A stretch of DNA of 64,000 nucleotides from CALIZF01 sp046292445 (GTDB lineage Bacteria; Pseudomonadota; Alphaproteobacteria; Rhodobacterales; Rhodobacteraceae). Each line of letters starts with the position of its first letter. Position 1 is the first letter of the stretch. The stretch lies in NCBI GenBank assembly GCA_046292445.1, contig JBKBQT010000007.1:80386-144385 (forward strand), written 5' to 3'. Shown here piece after piece: positions 1 to 9,251 of the stretch. The notes under the pieces were generated by a model. It was not told where the DNA came from and ran no database searches. It saw nothing but the letters and a program-made list of their open reading frames with translations. A program made the position numbers and the translations under genes.

Positions 1-462
1 CCGATCGGATGGAACCAGCGGTCCTATCCGTCGGTCAACACGTTCGACCTGCTGGTCGAGGAGGGCGGGTTCCTTTACACATCCGACCCCTGCAACGACG
101 AGATCCCCTATTTCGTGCCCGACGGGCGGGGCGGCCGGATGCTCGTGATGCCCTATTCCAAGACGTTCAACGACAGCCGGTTCCTCGTGTCGCCGGGTTA
201 TGCCAATCCCGGCGATTTCGCGGCCGATGTGACGGCGGGGATGGATTACCTCTTGCGCGAGGCCGAGGCGATCGGGCCGCGGATGATGACGGTGGCGGTG
301 CATGCCCGCTGGACCGGCCAGCCCAACCGCGCCTCGGGTCTGCGGCGGATCATCGAGCACGGGCTGTCGCGGCCGGGCATCGCCTTCCTGCGGCGCGACG
401 ACATGGCGCGGCATTTCCTCGCGCATCACGGGCATCTGCCGACGCAGGGTCCGGTGTTGTGA
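1..462 (+). CDS. polysaccharide deacetylase family protein, PuuE-like (5' truncated by window edge)
   Basis: Only the C-terminal 153 residues are present; the reading frame is open from base 1 to the TGA at 460-462, so the start lies outside the window. The visible part has the pattern of the allantoinase/PuuE-type branch of the NodB-fold deacetylases: a GW-x-RSYPSVNTFDLLVEEGGF-like stretch, then LYTSDPCNDEIPYF, a VMPYSKTFNDSRF strand and an HARWTGQPNRA segment near the end. Family members hydrolyse amide or imide bonds in compounds such as allantoin, or N-acetyl groups on sugars; which applies here cannot be told from the fragment. It converges on the class V aminotransferase gene at 574. 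Cyclic-ureide chemistry would fit the carbamoyl hydrolase at 13194, but that link is inference. An internal ATG at 115 is not the start, because homology-like sequence continues upstream of it. Confidence 0.75.
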   Translation, partial: PIGWNQRSYPSVNTFDLLVEEGGFLYTSDPCNDEIPYFVPDGRGGRMLVMPYSKTFNDSRFLVSPGYANPGDFAADVTAGMDYLLREAEAIGPRMMTVAVHARWTGQPNRASGLRRIIEHGLSRPGIAFLRRDDMARHFLAHHGHLPTQGPVL

Positions 463-510
463 GGGGCCCCGGCACCCGGAGCGCTGCCCGTCGAGGCATG
501 GCTTCGAGCC

Positions 511-540
511 TGCGAGTATTTGTGGAACGATGAAGCGGGG
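511..540 (+). repeat. possible divergent copy of the gene-end repeat
   Basis: The gap between two convergent genes contains GCGAGTATTTG followed by GGAACGATGAAG. This resembles the core of the repeat at 58712-58734 (GGGATATTTGGGCCAGCCTGAAG) in layout: a TATTTG word, about ten bases, then TGAAG and a G-run. The match is partial, so it is listed as a possible relative only. Confidence 0.3.
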
Positions 541-573
541 ACGCGCGCTGTTCGGCCTCCGGATACGCATGGC

Positions 574-1875
574 TCAGACGTCTCTGGCACGGGCGACCGC
601 CTCGTCCATCGCGTCCAGAAAGCGGGCGACCTCGGCCGGGCTGTTGTAGTGGCTGACCGACACGCGGATGCAGGAGCCGAGGCCGAGCGGGCCGAGCACG
701 TTGCCGCAATAGTGGTCGTTGAGGCGGATGTGGGTGCGGATGCCCCGGTCGCGCAGGTGGGTGACAAGCGCGGCGCTGTCCATCCCGTCGAGGGTGAGCG
801 ACACGACCCCCTCGCGCCCCGGGTTGCCTGCGCCGCCGATCACCGTGACGCCGGGCATCGCGGCAAGGCCGCGGCGATTTCCCTGCCCGTGGAGCATGGC
901 GTGGAGCAGCGCGGCCTCCTGGGCGTGGATCGCGGCGGCCGCGGCGAGGATGCGGGCGCGGCGGTCGGTGCTGTCGGTATGCCGGCCCCCGAGCCAGTCG
1001 AGATAGGCGACGACATCGGAAAAGGTCGCATAGGCGCCGCTGTCGCGGGTGCCCTGTTCCCAGTTGGTCGCGGCGCCGCCGATCACGGCTTCCTTCGGGC
1101 AGGCCGTGAGCCTGTCCGACGCCCAGCCGATGCCATAGCCGTGGCGCGAGAACACCTTGTAGGGCGAGACGGCATAGCCGTCGGCGTGGCAGGCATGCAC
1201 GTCGATCGCGCCGTGGCTGGCGTGCTGGATCCCGTCGACGATGATGAAGCAGTCGGGCGCGACCGCGCGGATCGCCGCCGCGACGGCCGGCACATCGACG
1301 GCGATCCCGGTCACGGGCGACGTATGGACGATGCAGGCCACCCGCAGGTCGGGCGTGATATGGGGCCGGTAGGCGTCAAGTCCCACGGTGCCGGCTGCAT
1401 CGTCGTGCACGGCGACGCGCAGCGGGCGGCCCGTCACCTCGGCCCAGCGGGTCATCGCGCTGCGCGAGGCGGGATGTTCGAGCGTCGAGGCGACCATCGA
1501 CCCGCCGGGGGCGGCGCCGAGGGCGGCGGTGCGGATGAGGCGGAACAGAACCTCGGTCCCGCTTTCGCCGACGAAGACCTGCCCCGTCTGGGCCCCGAAG
1601 AACAGGCGCATGTCGGCGCGGCCCTGCGCGATGATCCCCATCAGCGCGGCCGAGGCCGGGTTGTCGCGGCCCTGGTTGTCGGGCAGCGAGGCGTGCAGAG
1701 CCGATGTCTCGACGACCGATTTGAGGTGCAGCGCGCCGCCCGCATTCTCGAAATAGATGCGCGGCCCCTCGAAGGGACAGGCATCGACATGGGCAAAGCG
1801 GCCGCGCACCTCGGCCAGCAGGTCGGGGGAAAAGGTCATCGCATGCTCACCGCGGTCCTCATCGGGGCTCGTCAT
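574..1875 (-). CDS. class V aminotransferase (cysteine-desulfurase-like fold), last gene of the N-methyl catabolic operon
   Basis: A 433-residue PLP enzyme of aminotransferase class V, the fold shared by cysteine desulfurases, isopenicillin N epimerase and kynureninase. The cofactor residues are visible: VDGIQHASHG with Asp214 and His218, and the Schiff-base lysine in SPYKVFSRHG (Lys240). The N-terminal half carries YFENAGGALHL and the VGESGTEVLFRLI segment usual in the family. The start overlaps the stop of the upstream FAD/GcvT gene as ATGA, so translation is probably coupled; Met13 (1839) is an alternative start. There is no iron-sulfur scaffold or sulfur-transfer gene nearby, so a role in Fe-S assembly is unlikely. 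As the last gene of a demethylation operon it may process the amino acid or amine left after demethylation. The substrate is unknown. Confidence 0.8.
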   Translation of the reverse strand: MTSPDEDRGEHAMTFSPDLLAEVRGRFAHVDACPFEGPRIYFENAGGALHLKSVVETSALHASLPDNQGRDNPASAALMGIIAQGRADMRLFFGAQTGQVFVGESGTEVLFRLIRTAALGAAPGGSMVASTLEHPASRSAMTRWAEVTGRPLRVAVHDDAAGTVGLDAYRPHITPDLRVACIVHTSPVTGIAVDVPAVAAAIRAVAPDCFIIVDGIQHASHGAIDVHACHADGYAVSPYKVFSRHGYGIGWASDRLTACPKEAVIGGAATNWEQGTRDSGAYATFSDVVAYLDWLGGRHTDSTDRRARILAAAAAIHAQEAALLHAMLHGQGNRRGLAAMPGVTVIGGAGNPGREGVVSLTLDGMDSAALVTHLRDRGIRTHIRLNDHYCGNVLGPLGLGSCIRVSVSHYNSPAEVARFLDAMDEAVARARDV

Positions 1876-4328
1876 TGCCGGGCCCGCGTGCCGTCCGGGT
1901 CGAACGGCGGGCGGGCAAGGACGCGGGCGGTGTGGTCGCGCCCGAGGATGGCGACATGCACCGTATCGCCGGGGCTTGCCATCCCTGCCTTGAGATAGGC
2001 GATCGCGAGCGACTTGCCGACGTGATAGCCATAGGCGCCCGAGGATACCTGCCCGACCGGCGTGCCGTCGGGCAGGAACACCGGCTCGCCGCCCGAGGCA
2101 TCGGCGGTGGTTGCGTCGATCTCGAGCATGGTCATGGATTCGCGCGGGGGGCGGGCGGCGATCCGTTCCCAGGCGGCCTTGTTCAGGAAATCCTTGTCGG
2201 CCTTCACCAGCCTCTCGAGGCCGGATTCCTGCGGCCAGTATTCCGGGGAATAGTCGCGGCCCCAGGACCCGTAGCCCTTTTCCACCCGCAGCGACATGAG
2301 CGCGCGCGAGCCGACCGGGCCGGCGCCGAGGTCGCGCCCGGCATCAAGCAGGGCCGCGTAAAGCGTCGTCTGGTCGGCTTCGGCGCAATGCAGCTCCCAC
2401 CCCAGATCGCCGGTGAAGCTGACGCGCAGCGCGGTGCAGGCCACGCCCGCGACCGTGATGCGGGCCGAGGCCATGAAGGGAAAGGCCGCGTTCGACAGGT
2501 CGGCATTGGTCAGGCGCCCGAGGAGATCGCGCGCCTTGGGCCCGGCGACGTTGAAGCCGCACAGCGCTTCGGTCACGCTCTGGAACGTGGTGCCATCCGG
2601 CAGCGGCACGGCCTTGAAGAACCGCCGGTGAAACCGCTCGGCCATGCCCGAGCCGACGATCAGGAACGACTCCGCCCCGGTGCGCGTGACGGTGAAATCG
2701 CCCGCCACCCCGCCGCGCGCCCCGATCAGCGGTGTCAGGCATGACCGGCCGACGGCCCGCGGCATCCGGTTGGCGAAGACCGAATCGAGCCAGCCTTCGG
2801 CCCCCGGCCCTGTCGCCGCGTATTTGGCGAAGTTCGAGATGTCGATGATCCCGGCCGCATCGCGCAGCATCCGCGCCTCGCGCCCGACGGGCTCCCACCA
2901 GTTCTGGCGGGTGAAGCCTTGGGTCTCGCTGCGCGGCTCGCCCTCTGCCGCGAACCACAGGGGATGTTCCCAGCCGTAATTGAGGCCGAACACCGCCCCC
3001 ATGTCCGTCTGCATCGCATGGGCCGGGCGGGTGCGCACCGGCCGGCCCGCCGCGCGTTCCTCGTTCGGGAAATGGATCTTGAAGCGGTGCGCATACTGGT
3101 CCTCGACCCGCGCCCTGACGAAGGCCCGGCTTGCCCATTGGCCGAAGCGCGCCAGGTCCCAACCCCACATGTCGAGCGTCGGTTCGCCCTCGACGATCCA
3201 TTCGGCGGCCAGCTTGCCCAGCCCGCCCGATTGCGAGAACCCCGGAATGATCCCGTTGCAGCAGAAATAGCCCGTCAGTTCCGGCACCGGCCCGAACAGC
3301 GCCGCGCTGTCGGGCGACCAGATCATCGGGCCGTTGATGACCCGCTTGATCCCGGCGCGCCCGACCGCCGGCACGCGCGCGATGGCGCGCAGCATGTTCG
3401 GCTCGATCCGGTCGAGATCGTCGGCGAAGAGCTCATGCCCGAAACCGGCGGGGGTTTCATCCTCGGCCCAGAACTTCATCGCGCGCTCATAGGCGCCGAC
3501 AAGCAGGCCGAGCCCCTCCTGCCGCAGGTAATACTCGCCGTCGCGGTCGGCCACGGACGGAAGGCGGCGACCGGCGCCTGCGATCTCGGGGATGGTCTCG
3601 GTCACGAAATACTGGTGCTCGGTCGGGATCAGCGGCAACTCCAGCCCCGCCATCCGCCCGACCTCGCGCGCCCAGAGGCCGGCGGCGTTGATGACCCAGG
3701 GCGTGCGGATCTCGCCGCGGTCCGTGCGCACGATCCAGGTGCCGTCCGGCTGCGCCTCGGTCCCGGTGACGGGGGTGAAGCGGTGGATTTCGGCCCCCAT
3801 CTTCCGCGCGCCGGCGGCATAGGCATGGGTGACGCCCGACGGGTCGACGTTGCCGCCGTCGGGTTCATACATGATGCAGCGGATGCCGTCGAAATCGACG
3901 AGCGGGTGCAGCCGTTCCGCCTCGGCCCGCGACACCTCGTGGAAGTTCATGCCATAGCGCCGCGCCTTGGCGGCCTGGATGCGGAGCTGGTGTTCCCGCG
4001 CCTCGGTCTGCGCGAGATAGAGCGATCCGGGCTGGAAGATGCCGCAGCCCTGGCCCGTCTCGGCCTCGAGTTCCTTGTAGAGGTTCATCGTGTAGTGCTG
4101 GATGCGGCTGATGTTGGTCACATCGTGCAGGCCGTGGATATTGGCCGCCGCATGCCATGTCGACCCGCTGGTGAGTTCCGAGCGTTCCAGCAGCACCGAG
4201 CCGGTCCAGCCCTTTTTCGCCAGATGATAGAGGATCGAGCAGCCGACAAGGCCGCCGCCGATCACCACCGCATCGGCATGGGCAGGCAGCGGCCTCGCGG
4301 CCCCGTTCGTTCCGTTTGCGCCGCTCAT
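1872..4328 (-). CDS. FAD-dependent dimethylglycine/sarcosine-dehydrogenase-like protein with GcvT domain
   Basis: An 818-residue two-part enzyme. Residues about 18-400 form a DAO-type FAD domain with the dinucleotide motif VIGGGLVGCS and TSGSTWHAA; the His in this last motif (His59) is the covalent flavin attachment site in mammalian dimethylglycine dehydrogenase. Residues about 440-800 form a GcvT-like domain, with the family hallmark SFTGDLGWELHC, which in relatives binds tetrahydrofolate and captures the formaldehyde-level carbon as methylene-THF. The predicted role is oxidative removal of an N-methyl group. Its start overlaps the MttB-family gene stop as ATGA, and its stop overlaps the class V aminotransferase start. 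It is a paralogue of the protein at 29517. Whether the real substrate is dimethylglycine, sarcosine or a different N-methyl amine is not shown by the sequence. Confidence 0.85.
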   Translation of the reverse strand: MSGANGTNGAARPLPAHADAVVIGGGLVGCSILYHLAKKGWTGSVLLERSELTSGSTWHAAANIHGLHDVTNISRIQHYTMNLYKELEAETGQGCGIFQPGSLYLAQTEAREHQLRIQAAKARRYGMNFHEVSRAEAERLHPLVDFDGIRCIMYEPDGGNVDPSGVTHAYAAGARKMGAEIHRFTPVTGTEAQPDGTWIVRTDRGEIRTPWVINAAGLWAREVGRMAGLELPLIPTEHQYFVTETIPEIAGAGRRLPSVADRDGEYYLRQEGLGLLVGAYERAMKFWAEDETPAGFGHELFADDLDRIEPNMLRAIARVPAVGRAGIKRVINGPMIWSPDSAALFGPVPELTGYFCCNGIIPGFSQSGGLGKLAAEWIVEGEPTLDMWGWDLARFGQWASRAFVRARVEDQYAHRFKIHFPNEERAAGRPVRTRPAHAMQTDMGAVFGLNYGWEHPLWFAAEGEPRSETQGFTRQNWWEPVGREARMLRDAAGIIDISNFAKYAATGPGAEGWLDSVFANRMPRAVGRSCLTPLIGARGGVAGDFTVTRTGAESFLIVGSGMAERFHRRFFKAVPLPDGTTFQSVTEALCGFNVAGPKARDLLGRLTNADLSNAAFPFMASARITVAGVACTALRVSFTGDLGWELHCAEADQTTLYAALLDAGRDLGAGPVGSRALMSLRVEKGYGSWGRDYSPEYWPQESGLERLVKADKDFLNKAAWERIAARPPRESMTMLEIDATTADASGGEPVFLPDGTPVGQVSSGAYGYHVGKSLAIAYLKAGMASPGDTVHVAILGRDHTARVLARPPFDPDGTRARQ

Positions 4329-5863
4329 GGCTCGTCTCCCCCGATCTCTTCCTTGCGTCTGGCCACATAGGCCTCGAGTTCCTCGCGGATCGCGGGGTCC
4401 ATGGGCGGTTCCTCATATTCGCGCAGCGCCTGCTGCCAGATGGCCGTGGCGCGCTCGGCGGCGTCCCTTGCCCCTGCGGCCTCCCAGGCGCCGTGGTTGG
4501 TCCAGTCGGACAGAAGCGGGCGGTAGAACGCGGTTTCATACCGTTCCATCGTGTGCGCTGCGCCGAAGAAATGGCCGCCCGTGGGCACCGAGGCGATGGC
4601 ATCGAACCCGAGGCTCGCCTCGGAAAAGTCGATCGGGCGCAGGATTTCGATCATGTTCTGAAGGATTTCCACATCCAGCACGAGTTTCTCGAAACTCGCC
4701 GTCAGCCCGCCCTCGAGCCATCCGGCGGCGTGATAGATGAGGTTGGCGCCCCCCAGAACCGCGCCCCAGGTCGCCATCGATGTCTCGTAGGCCGCCTGCA
4801 GGTCGCAGGCGTTCGAGGCGTTGGAGTTGGAGCTGCGATAGGGCAGGCCGTAGCGGCGGGCGAGCTGGCCGGCGATGATGTTGGCCTTGGTGTTCTCGGG
4901 CGTGCCGAACGCCGGCGCGCCCGACCGCATGTCCACGTTGGACGTGAAGGCGCCATACATCACCGGCGCGCCGGGTTTGACAAGCTGCGTGAGCACGATG
5001 CCAAACAGCGCCTCGGCGTTCTGCTGGGCAAGGGCGGCGGCCAGCGTGACCGGTGTCATCGCGCCCATGAGCGTGAAGGGGGTGATCGTCACCGGCTGGC
5101 CATGTTCGGCCATCGCAATCAGGCCATCCGCCATCGCCTCGTCGAAGAGGCGCGGGGAATTGACGCTGATGATGGTGGTCACGCCGGGGTCGGCGGCCAT
5201 GTCCTCAACCGAGATCCCGCGCGAGATGGCCATCATGCGGATCCCGTCCATCGCCCTGCCCCGCCCGATCGCTGTGCAGTGAAACGTCAGGTCCGACAGG
5301 GTGAGGTTGGCGAAATAGGTGTCGAGATGGCGGTTGTTGGCGGGCAGTTCCTGCGGCGCCGTCACCTGGTTGCCGATCATGTGGATCGCGTTGAAATGAT
5401 GCGCGAGGCGGATGAAATCCTGATAGTCGCCGAGGTTCCCCGACCGCCGCCCGCGGACCCTGTCATGCACGTTGGGCGGTCCGGCGACGAGCCCGAAGTT
5501 CAGCGACCTGCCCCCGAAACTCAGCCGCTTGTCCGGGTTGCGGGCGGTCAGGGTGAAGCGGCCCGGCACCGTCGCGAGTGCTGCATCGACCACGCCCTCG
5601 TCCATCCGCACGATCCGCTCGTCGCGGTCCACGATGGCCCCGGCCGCCTCGAACAGATCCATCACGCGGCTGCCCATCACCCGGATCCCGAGATCGCGCA
5701 GGATGCGCATCGACGTGTCGTGCAGCGCCTGCATCTGGTCGGGGCTGGCCATCTCCATCGGCGCATGGGGATTTTCCAGTGCGGCCCAGGGCAGCTGTGC
5801 GATACCGCCGCCGCTGCGGCCCGCCTTGCCGCGGCGGCCCCTGCCGCGTCGTTCCTCGCTCAT
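4325..5863 (-). CDS. MttB-family (trimethylamine methyltransferase superfamily) protein without pyrrolysine
   Basis: A 512-residue protein of the MttB/MtgB superfamily. The frame stays open further upstream, but the ATG at 5863 overlaps the SoxG stop as ATGA and has GGGGGAGGG about 8 bases upstream, so this start is preferred. Family-like segments include a SVNSPRLFDEAMADGL block and SMATWGAVLGGANLIYHAAGWLEGG, the latter broken here only by residues typical of the group. No in-frame TAG occurs, so this is a non-pyrrolysine member; characterised members such as MtgB demethylate glycine betaine and pass the methyl group to a corrinoid protein. No corrinoid-binding protein or reactivase gene is seen nearby. 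Sitting between sarcosine oxidase gamma and an FAD/GcvT dehydrogenase, it probably takes the first methyl from a quaternary or tertiary amine. The substrate is unknown. Confidence 0.82.
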   Translation of the reverse strand: MSEERRGRGRRGKAGRSGGGIAQLPWAALENPHAPMEMASPDQMQALHDTSMRILRDLGIRVMGSRVMDLFEAAGAIVDRDERIVRMDEGVVDAALATVPGRFTLTARNPDKRLSFGGRSLNFGLVAGPPNVHDRVRGRRSGNLGDYQDFIRLAHHFNAIHMIGNQVTAPQELPANNRHLDTYFANLTLSDLTFHCTAIGRGRAMDGIRMMAISRGISVEDMAADPGVTTIISVNSPRLFDEAMADGLIAMAEHGQPVTITPFTLMGAMTPVTLAAALAQQNAEALFGIVLTQLVKPGAPVMYGAFTSNVDMRSGAPAFGTPENTKANIIAGQLARRYGLPYRSSNSNASNACDLQAAYETSMATWGAVLGGANLIYHAAGWLEGGLTASFEKLVLDVEILQNMIEILRPIDFSEASLGFDAIASVPTGGHFFGAAHTMERYETAFYRPLLSDWTNHGAWEAAGARDAAERATAIWQQALREYEEPPMDPAIREELEAYVARRKEEIGGDEP

Positions 5864-6441
5864 GGCACATCCCTCCCCCGGGCATCCCGTGCCGCCTGCA
5901 CGATGTCGCGCAGGGCGGCGGCGGTCGCTGTGATGTCGAACAGAACCTCGGCCCCGTGGTCGCGGCGGATCACCACCGCGTCGATGCCGGCAAACCGCGT
6001 CTGGGCGAGGGCGTCCGGCGCGAACCGCCCTGCCCGCAGGTCCACCGCGCAGAGGCGGGCGAGCACGCCGGGCAGCGACGGACCGGCGAGGTGCAGCCAT
6101 GCCCAGCCCTCCTCGCGCCAGGATGACCAGCCTTTCGGGGCGGGCGCCGCGTCCCACCGGGCGCGCAGTCCGGCCAGGGGCGCCGGGTCCGCAGGATCGC
6201 CAAGGATGGTGACGTCGTTCCCGCCGAGACGCAGCATCGCCATGCCGAAAACGGCAGCAAGCCGGTTGGGGGCGGGCAGCGCCAGCCCCGCGGCCGTCAG
6301 CCAATCCGCCGCCCCGGCCCCCTTGATGCCGAACCGCGGCCACGGGGTGCGATCGGTCACCGTCAGGCCGGGGCCGGCGGCCAGAAGCACCGCCTCGGCC
6401 TCGGCCGCGCCACCGGGGGACAGGGGCCAGACCTGCATCAT
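5860..6441 (-). CDS. soxG: sarcosine oxidase gamma subunit-like protein
   Basis: A 193-residue protein with the weakly conserved SoxG pattern of heterotetrameric sarcosine oxidases, which is itself a reduced GcvT-like fold: GWSSWREEGWAWLHLAGP in the middle and a C-terminal FAGIDAVVIRRDHGAEVLFD segment. SoxG is a structural subunit; the active sites are in SoxA and SoxB. The call depends heavily on position, because the start overlaps the soxA stop (ATGA at 6438-6441) and its stop overlaps the MttB-family start. Two adjacent ATG codons open the frame; the first is used because of the overlap. Sequence similarity alone would be modest, as expected for this fast-evolving subunit. Confidence 0.75.
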   Translation of the reverse strand: MMQVWPLSPGGAAEAEAVLLAAGPGLTVTDRTPWPRFGIKGAGAADWLTAAGLALPAPNRLAAVFGMAMLRLGGNDVTILGDPADPAPLAGLRARWDAAPAPKGWSSWREEGWAWLHLAGPSLPGVLARLCAVDLRAGRFAPDALAQTRFAGIDAVVIRRDHGAEVLFDITATAAALRDIVQAARDARGRDVP

Positions 6442-9251
6442 GCCTCCTGCCGCCGGTTCTCGGGGTCGAAGAAGGCGTGCCCGCGAACGGTGCCGGCGAC
6501 CATGCGCCCGTCCCGCACCCTCACGGCGACCTGCGTGCCCGGCTCTGCCGCCGCGGCCGGCACGAAAGCCAGCGCGACCGGATGGCCCAGCGTCGGCGAA
6601 TGGGCGACCGAGGTCAGATGCCCTGCCGGCGCACCGCCATCGAGCACGAGGCAGCTTTCACCCGGCGCCTCGGTTCCGGGCGGAAAGGCAAGGCCGACCA
6701 GTCGCCGTGCGATCCCCAGCCGGCGCCGCATCTCGACCGACCGCTTGCCGATGAAGAACGGCTTTTTCATCGCCAGCGCCCAGCCCATCCCCAATTCGTC
6801 CGGCGAGGACAGCGCGTCGGTATCCTGCCCGATCAGGATATGCCCCTTTTCCAGCCGCAGGATCCGGCTCGCCTCGAGGCCATAGGGCACGAGGCCCTGC
6901 GGCGCGCCGGCGACCATGACCGCATCCCACAGCGCCGGCGCAAGGCTGGCGGGGCAGTGCAGCTCGTAGCTCAGCTCGCCCGTGAACCCGATCCGCATCG
7001 CCCGCACTGGCACGCCCGCCACCATGCCGATGCGGCCTTCAAGATAGGGAAAGGCCTCCCGCGACCAGTCGATATCGGACGGCAGCGCCTGCAGGACAGC
7101 CCGCGCCGCGGGGCCGGTGACGTTCAACCCGGCGAAAGCCCCCGTGAGCGCGGCGACATCGACGTTCAGCCGCCACTGGGCATTCCAGAACGCCATGTCG
7201 GCATAGACGCGCGCCACCGCACCGGTGGTCGCGGTGACATAGAACCGGTCCGCCGCCATGCGAAAGGCCACGCCGTCGTCGATCACCGCCCCCATCTCGT
7301 TCAGCATCAGGCAGTACCGCACCCGGCCCACCGGCTGGGACGCATGGTTCATCGTGTAGAGGCGGTCGAGAAACTCCCCCGCATCCGGCCCCCGTACCTC
7401 GAGCTTGCCAAGGGTGGACACGTCGAGAACGCCGGCCGCGGTCCGCACCGCCGCCACCTCGGCGGCGATGGCCGACGCGCGGTCGCCCTTGCCGTAAAGG
7501 TAGGGCCGCCACCAGGCACCCACGGGTTTCATCTCGGCCCCGAGCGCGACGTGCCGCGCATGCAGCGCCGTGCGCCGCTCGGCCAGCCCCCCGGGCCCCG
7601 CGAGCACGCCGAGCGCCTCGGGCATTGCCGGCGGGCGGGCGGTGGCGATGCCGACCTGCCCGGTGCTGCGCCCGGTTGCCTTGGCAACGATCCGCGCTGT
7701 GGCCAAGGCCGAATGGCGCCCCTGGCTCGGCCCCATCCCGACGGTCGAGAAGCGCTTGACGAGTTCAAGCTCGCCATAGCCTTCGGCGACGGCATTGACG
7801 AGGTCGGCCACCGTCAGATCCTCGTCGAGATCGACGAAATCCTTGCCTTTGGGATGCGGGTCGAGCGGCTGCGCCCAAGTCGCGAGATCCAGCGCGGGAT
7901 CGGACGGGGGCGCGTCGTCCGGGGGGGCCGGGCGGCCATGCATCCGCAGCGCCGCCCGCGCGGCCCGGCGGCCCGAGGCCACGGCTGCATCATGCCCGGC
8001 GTGACCGGCGAGCGTGCCGGCGAGATGGACGCCGGGCCGGTCCAGCGTCAGCGTCACGCGGCCCGTCGCATCGTCATGCCCGAACCGCGCGCCGGCCTGA
8101 CACGGCAGTTGCCAGGCCGGCACCTGCCCGACCGCCACCGCCACGCAGTCGCAGGCGATCCACCGTCCGCCGGCCTGCACCCGCGCCACCCGCGCCGCAC
8201 CCTCGGCCGCCGCGATCCGCCCCGCGATCACCGGCGCGTCGAGCGCGGCCAGACGCCCCTCCTGCCCCGGCAGCGGGCGCGGCAGGACAACCGCCGCCAG
8301 CGCCACCCCCGCCGCCCGCAGATCCTCGGCCGCGTCGATCGCCTCGGGCGTCCCGGCAAGCACCACCGCCTGCCGCCCCGGCGCCACGCCGTAAAGACGG
8401 ATGAGCCGCCGCACCGCGCCGGCCGACAGGATGCCGGGCAGGTCGTTGCCGTGGAACACCGCCGGCTGCTCGATCCCGCCCGTCGCCAGCACCACCTGCC
8501 GCGCCCGAAGGCGCCAGAGCGTGCGGCTCTGCACCACCGCAAGCCAGTTGTCCGCGAACCACCCCGTGACCGCCGCCCCGGTCATCACCCGCACACCGCC
8601 CGGCACGCCCGGCACCGCGCCGCGTTCCGGCGCCCATTCCAGCGTCCCGCCAAGGCGCGGCGCAGCCTCGATCAGGAGCGCATCCGCCCCGCCCGCCGCC
8701 GCCTCGGCCACCGCCGCAAGGCCGGCCGGGCCGCCACCGACCACCGCGATGTCGCAGTGCAGATACCCCTTGTCGCCCGCCTCTGGCACCGCCTTCGTGT
8801 CGAGCCGCCCAAGCCCCGCCTTGGCCCGGATGCGCGGCTCCCAGAGCTTCAGCCAGGCCCCCCGCGTCGGCCCCATGAAGGTGCGATAGTAGAACCCCAC
8901 CGGCAGGAACCGCGCGAGGCGGCCCAGCACCGCATCCCTGTCGGCCGCCAGCGAGCCGTTCACGTTCTGCGCCGTCACCGCCATGCCCGCCTCGACCGCG
9001 CGCAGGTCGGCCTGCACGTTCGGCTCGGCCCCGACCTGCACCAGCGTGTTCGCCTCGGCCCCGGCAAAGGAAAATCCGCCGCGCGGGCGGTGATACTTGA
9101 ACGACCGCGACAGCATCATCTGCCCAGCCGCCGCAAGCGCCGAGGCGATGGTGTCGCCGGCATAGCCCGCCACAGGGCGCCCCTCGAAGGTGAAGGTCAG
9201 CGGCCGGTCGCGGTCGATCCGGGTGCCGAAAGGGGGCGGCAGGCGCGTCAT
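6438..9251 (-). CDS. soxA: sarcosine oxidase alpha subunit
   Basis: The large subunit of heterotetrameric sarcosine oxidase, 937 residues from the ATG at 9251, which overlaps the soxD stop as ATGA; the frame extends upstream to 9338 but that part looks non-conserved. Order of domains: an N-terminal 2Fe-2S-ferredoxin-like fold without its cysteines (RPLTFTFEGRPVAGYAGDTI), a pyridine-nucleotide-disulfide-type domain with VVGGGPAGLAA, a second nucleotide-binding region (VLATGGIEQPAVF), then a GcvT-like THF domain with VGMVAGVPVRA and FTGELSYELHCP. In the family it oxidises the N-methyl group of sarcosine with SoxB and transfers the carbon to THF, giving methylene-THF and hydrogen peroxide. Cytoplasmic. 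The operon context suggests a sarcosine-like, possibly modified, substrate. Confidence 0.92.
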   Translation of the reverse strand: MTRLPPPFGTRIDRDRPLTFTFEGRPVAGYAGDTIASALAAAGQMMLSRSFKYHRPRGGFSFAGAEANTLVQVGAEPNVQADLRAVEAGMAVTAQNVNGSLAADRDAVLGRLARFLPVGFYYRTFMGPTRGAWLKLWEPRIRAKAGLGRLDTKAVPEAGDKGYLHCDIAVVGGGPAGLAAVAEAAAGGADALLIEAAPRLGGTLEWAPERGAVPGVPGGVRVMTGAAVTGWFADNWLAVVQSRTLWRLRARQVVLATGGIEQPAVFHGNDLPGILSAGAVRRLIRLYGVAPGRQAVVLAGTPEAIDAAEDLRAAGVALAAVVLPRPLPGQEGRLAALDAPVIAGRIAAAEGAARVARVQAGGRWIACDCVAVAVGQVPAWQLPCQAGARFGHDDATGRVTLTLDRPGVHLAGTLAGHAGHDAAVASGRRAARAALRMHGRPAPPDDAPPSDPALDLATWAQPLDPHPKGKDFVDLDEDLTVADLVNAVAEGYGELELVKRFSTVGMGPSQGRHSALATARIVAKATGRSTGQVGIATARPPAMPEALGVLAGPGGLAERRTALHARHVALGAEMKPVGAWWRPYLYGKGDRASAIAAEVAAVRTAAGVLDVSTLGKLEVRGPDAGEFLDRLYTMNHASQPVGRVRYCLMLNEMGAVIDDGVAFRMAADRFYVTATTGAVARVYADMAFWNAQWRLNVDVAALTGAFAGLNVTGPAARAVLQALPSDIDWSREAFPYLEGRIGMVAGVPVRAMRIGFTGELSYELHCPASLAPALWDAVMVAGAPQGLVPYGLEASRILRLEKGHILIGQDTDALSSPDELGMGWALAMKKPFFIGKRSVEMRRRLGIARRLVGLAFPPGTEAPGESCLVLDGGAPAGHLTSVAHSPTLGHPVALAFVPAAAAEPGTQVAVRVRDGRMVAGTVRGHAFFDPENRRQEA

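Noticed and set aside
5878..6343. N-terminal extension of the MttB-family protein up to 6343
   Set aside because: It overlaps the coding sequence of soxG in another frame, reads as Arg/Gly-rich low-complexity sequence and lacks the ribosome binding site seen before 5863.
3990..6754. Long plus-strand frames opposite the MttB and FAD/GcvT genes
   Set aside because: They mirror conserved minus-strand genes and have no domain match, so they are high-GC antisense artefacts.
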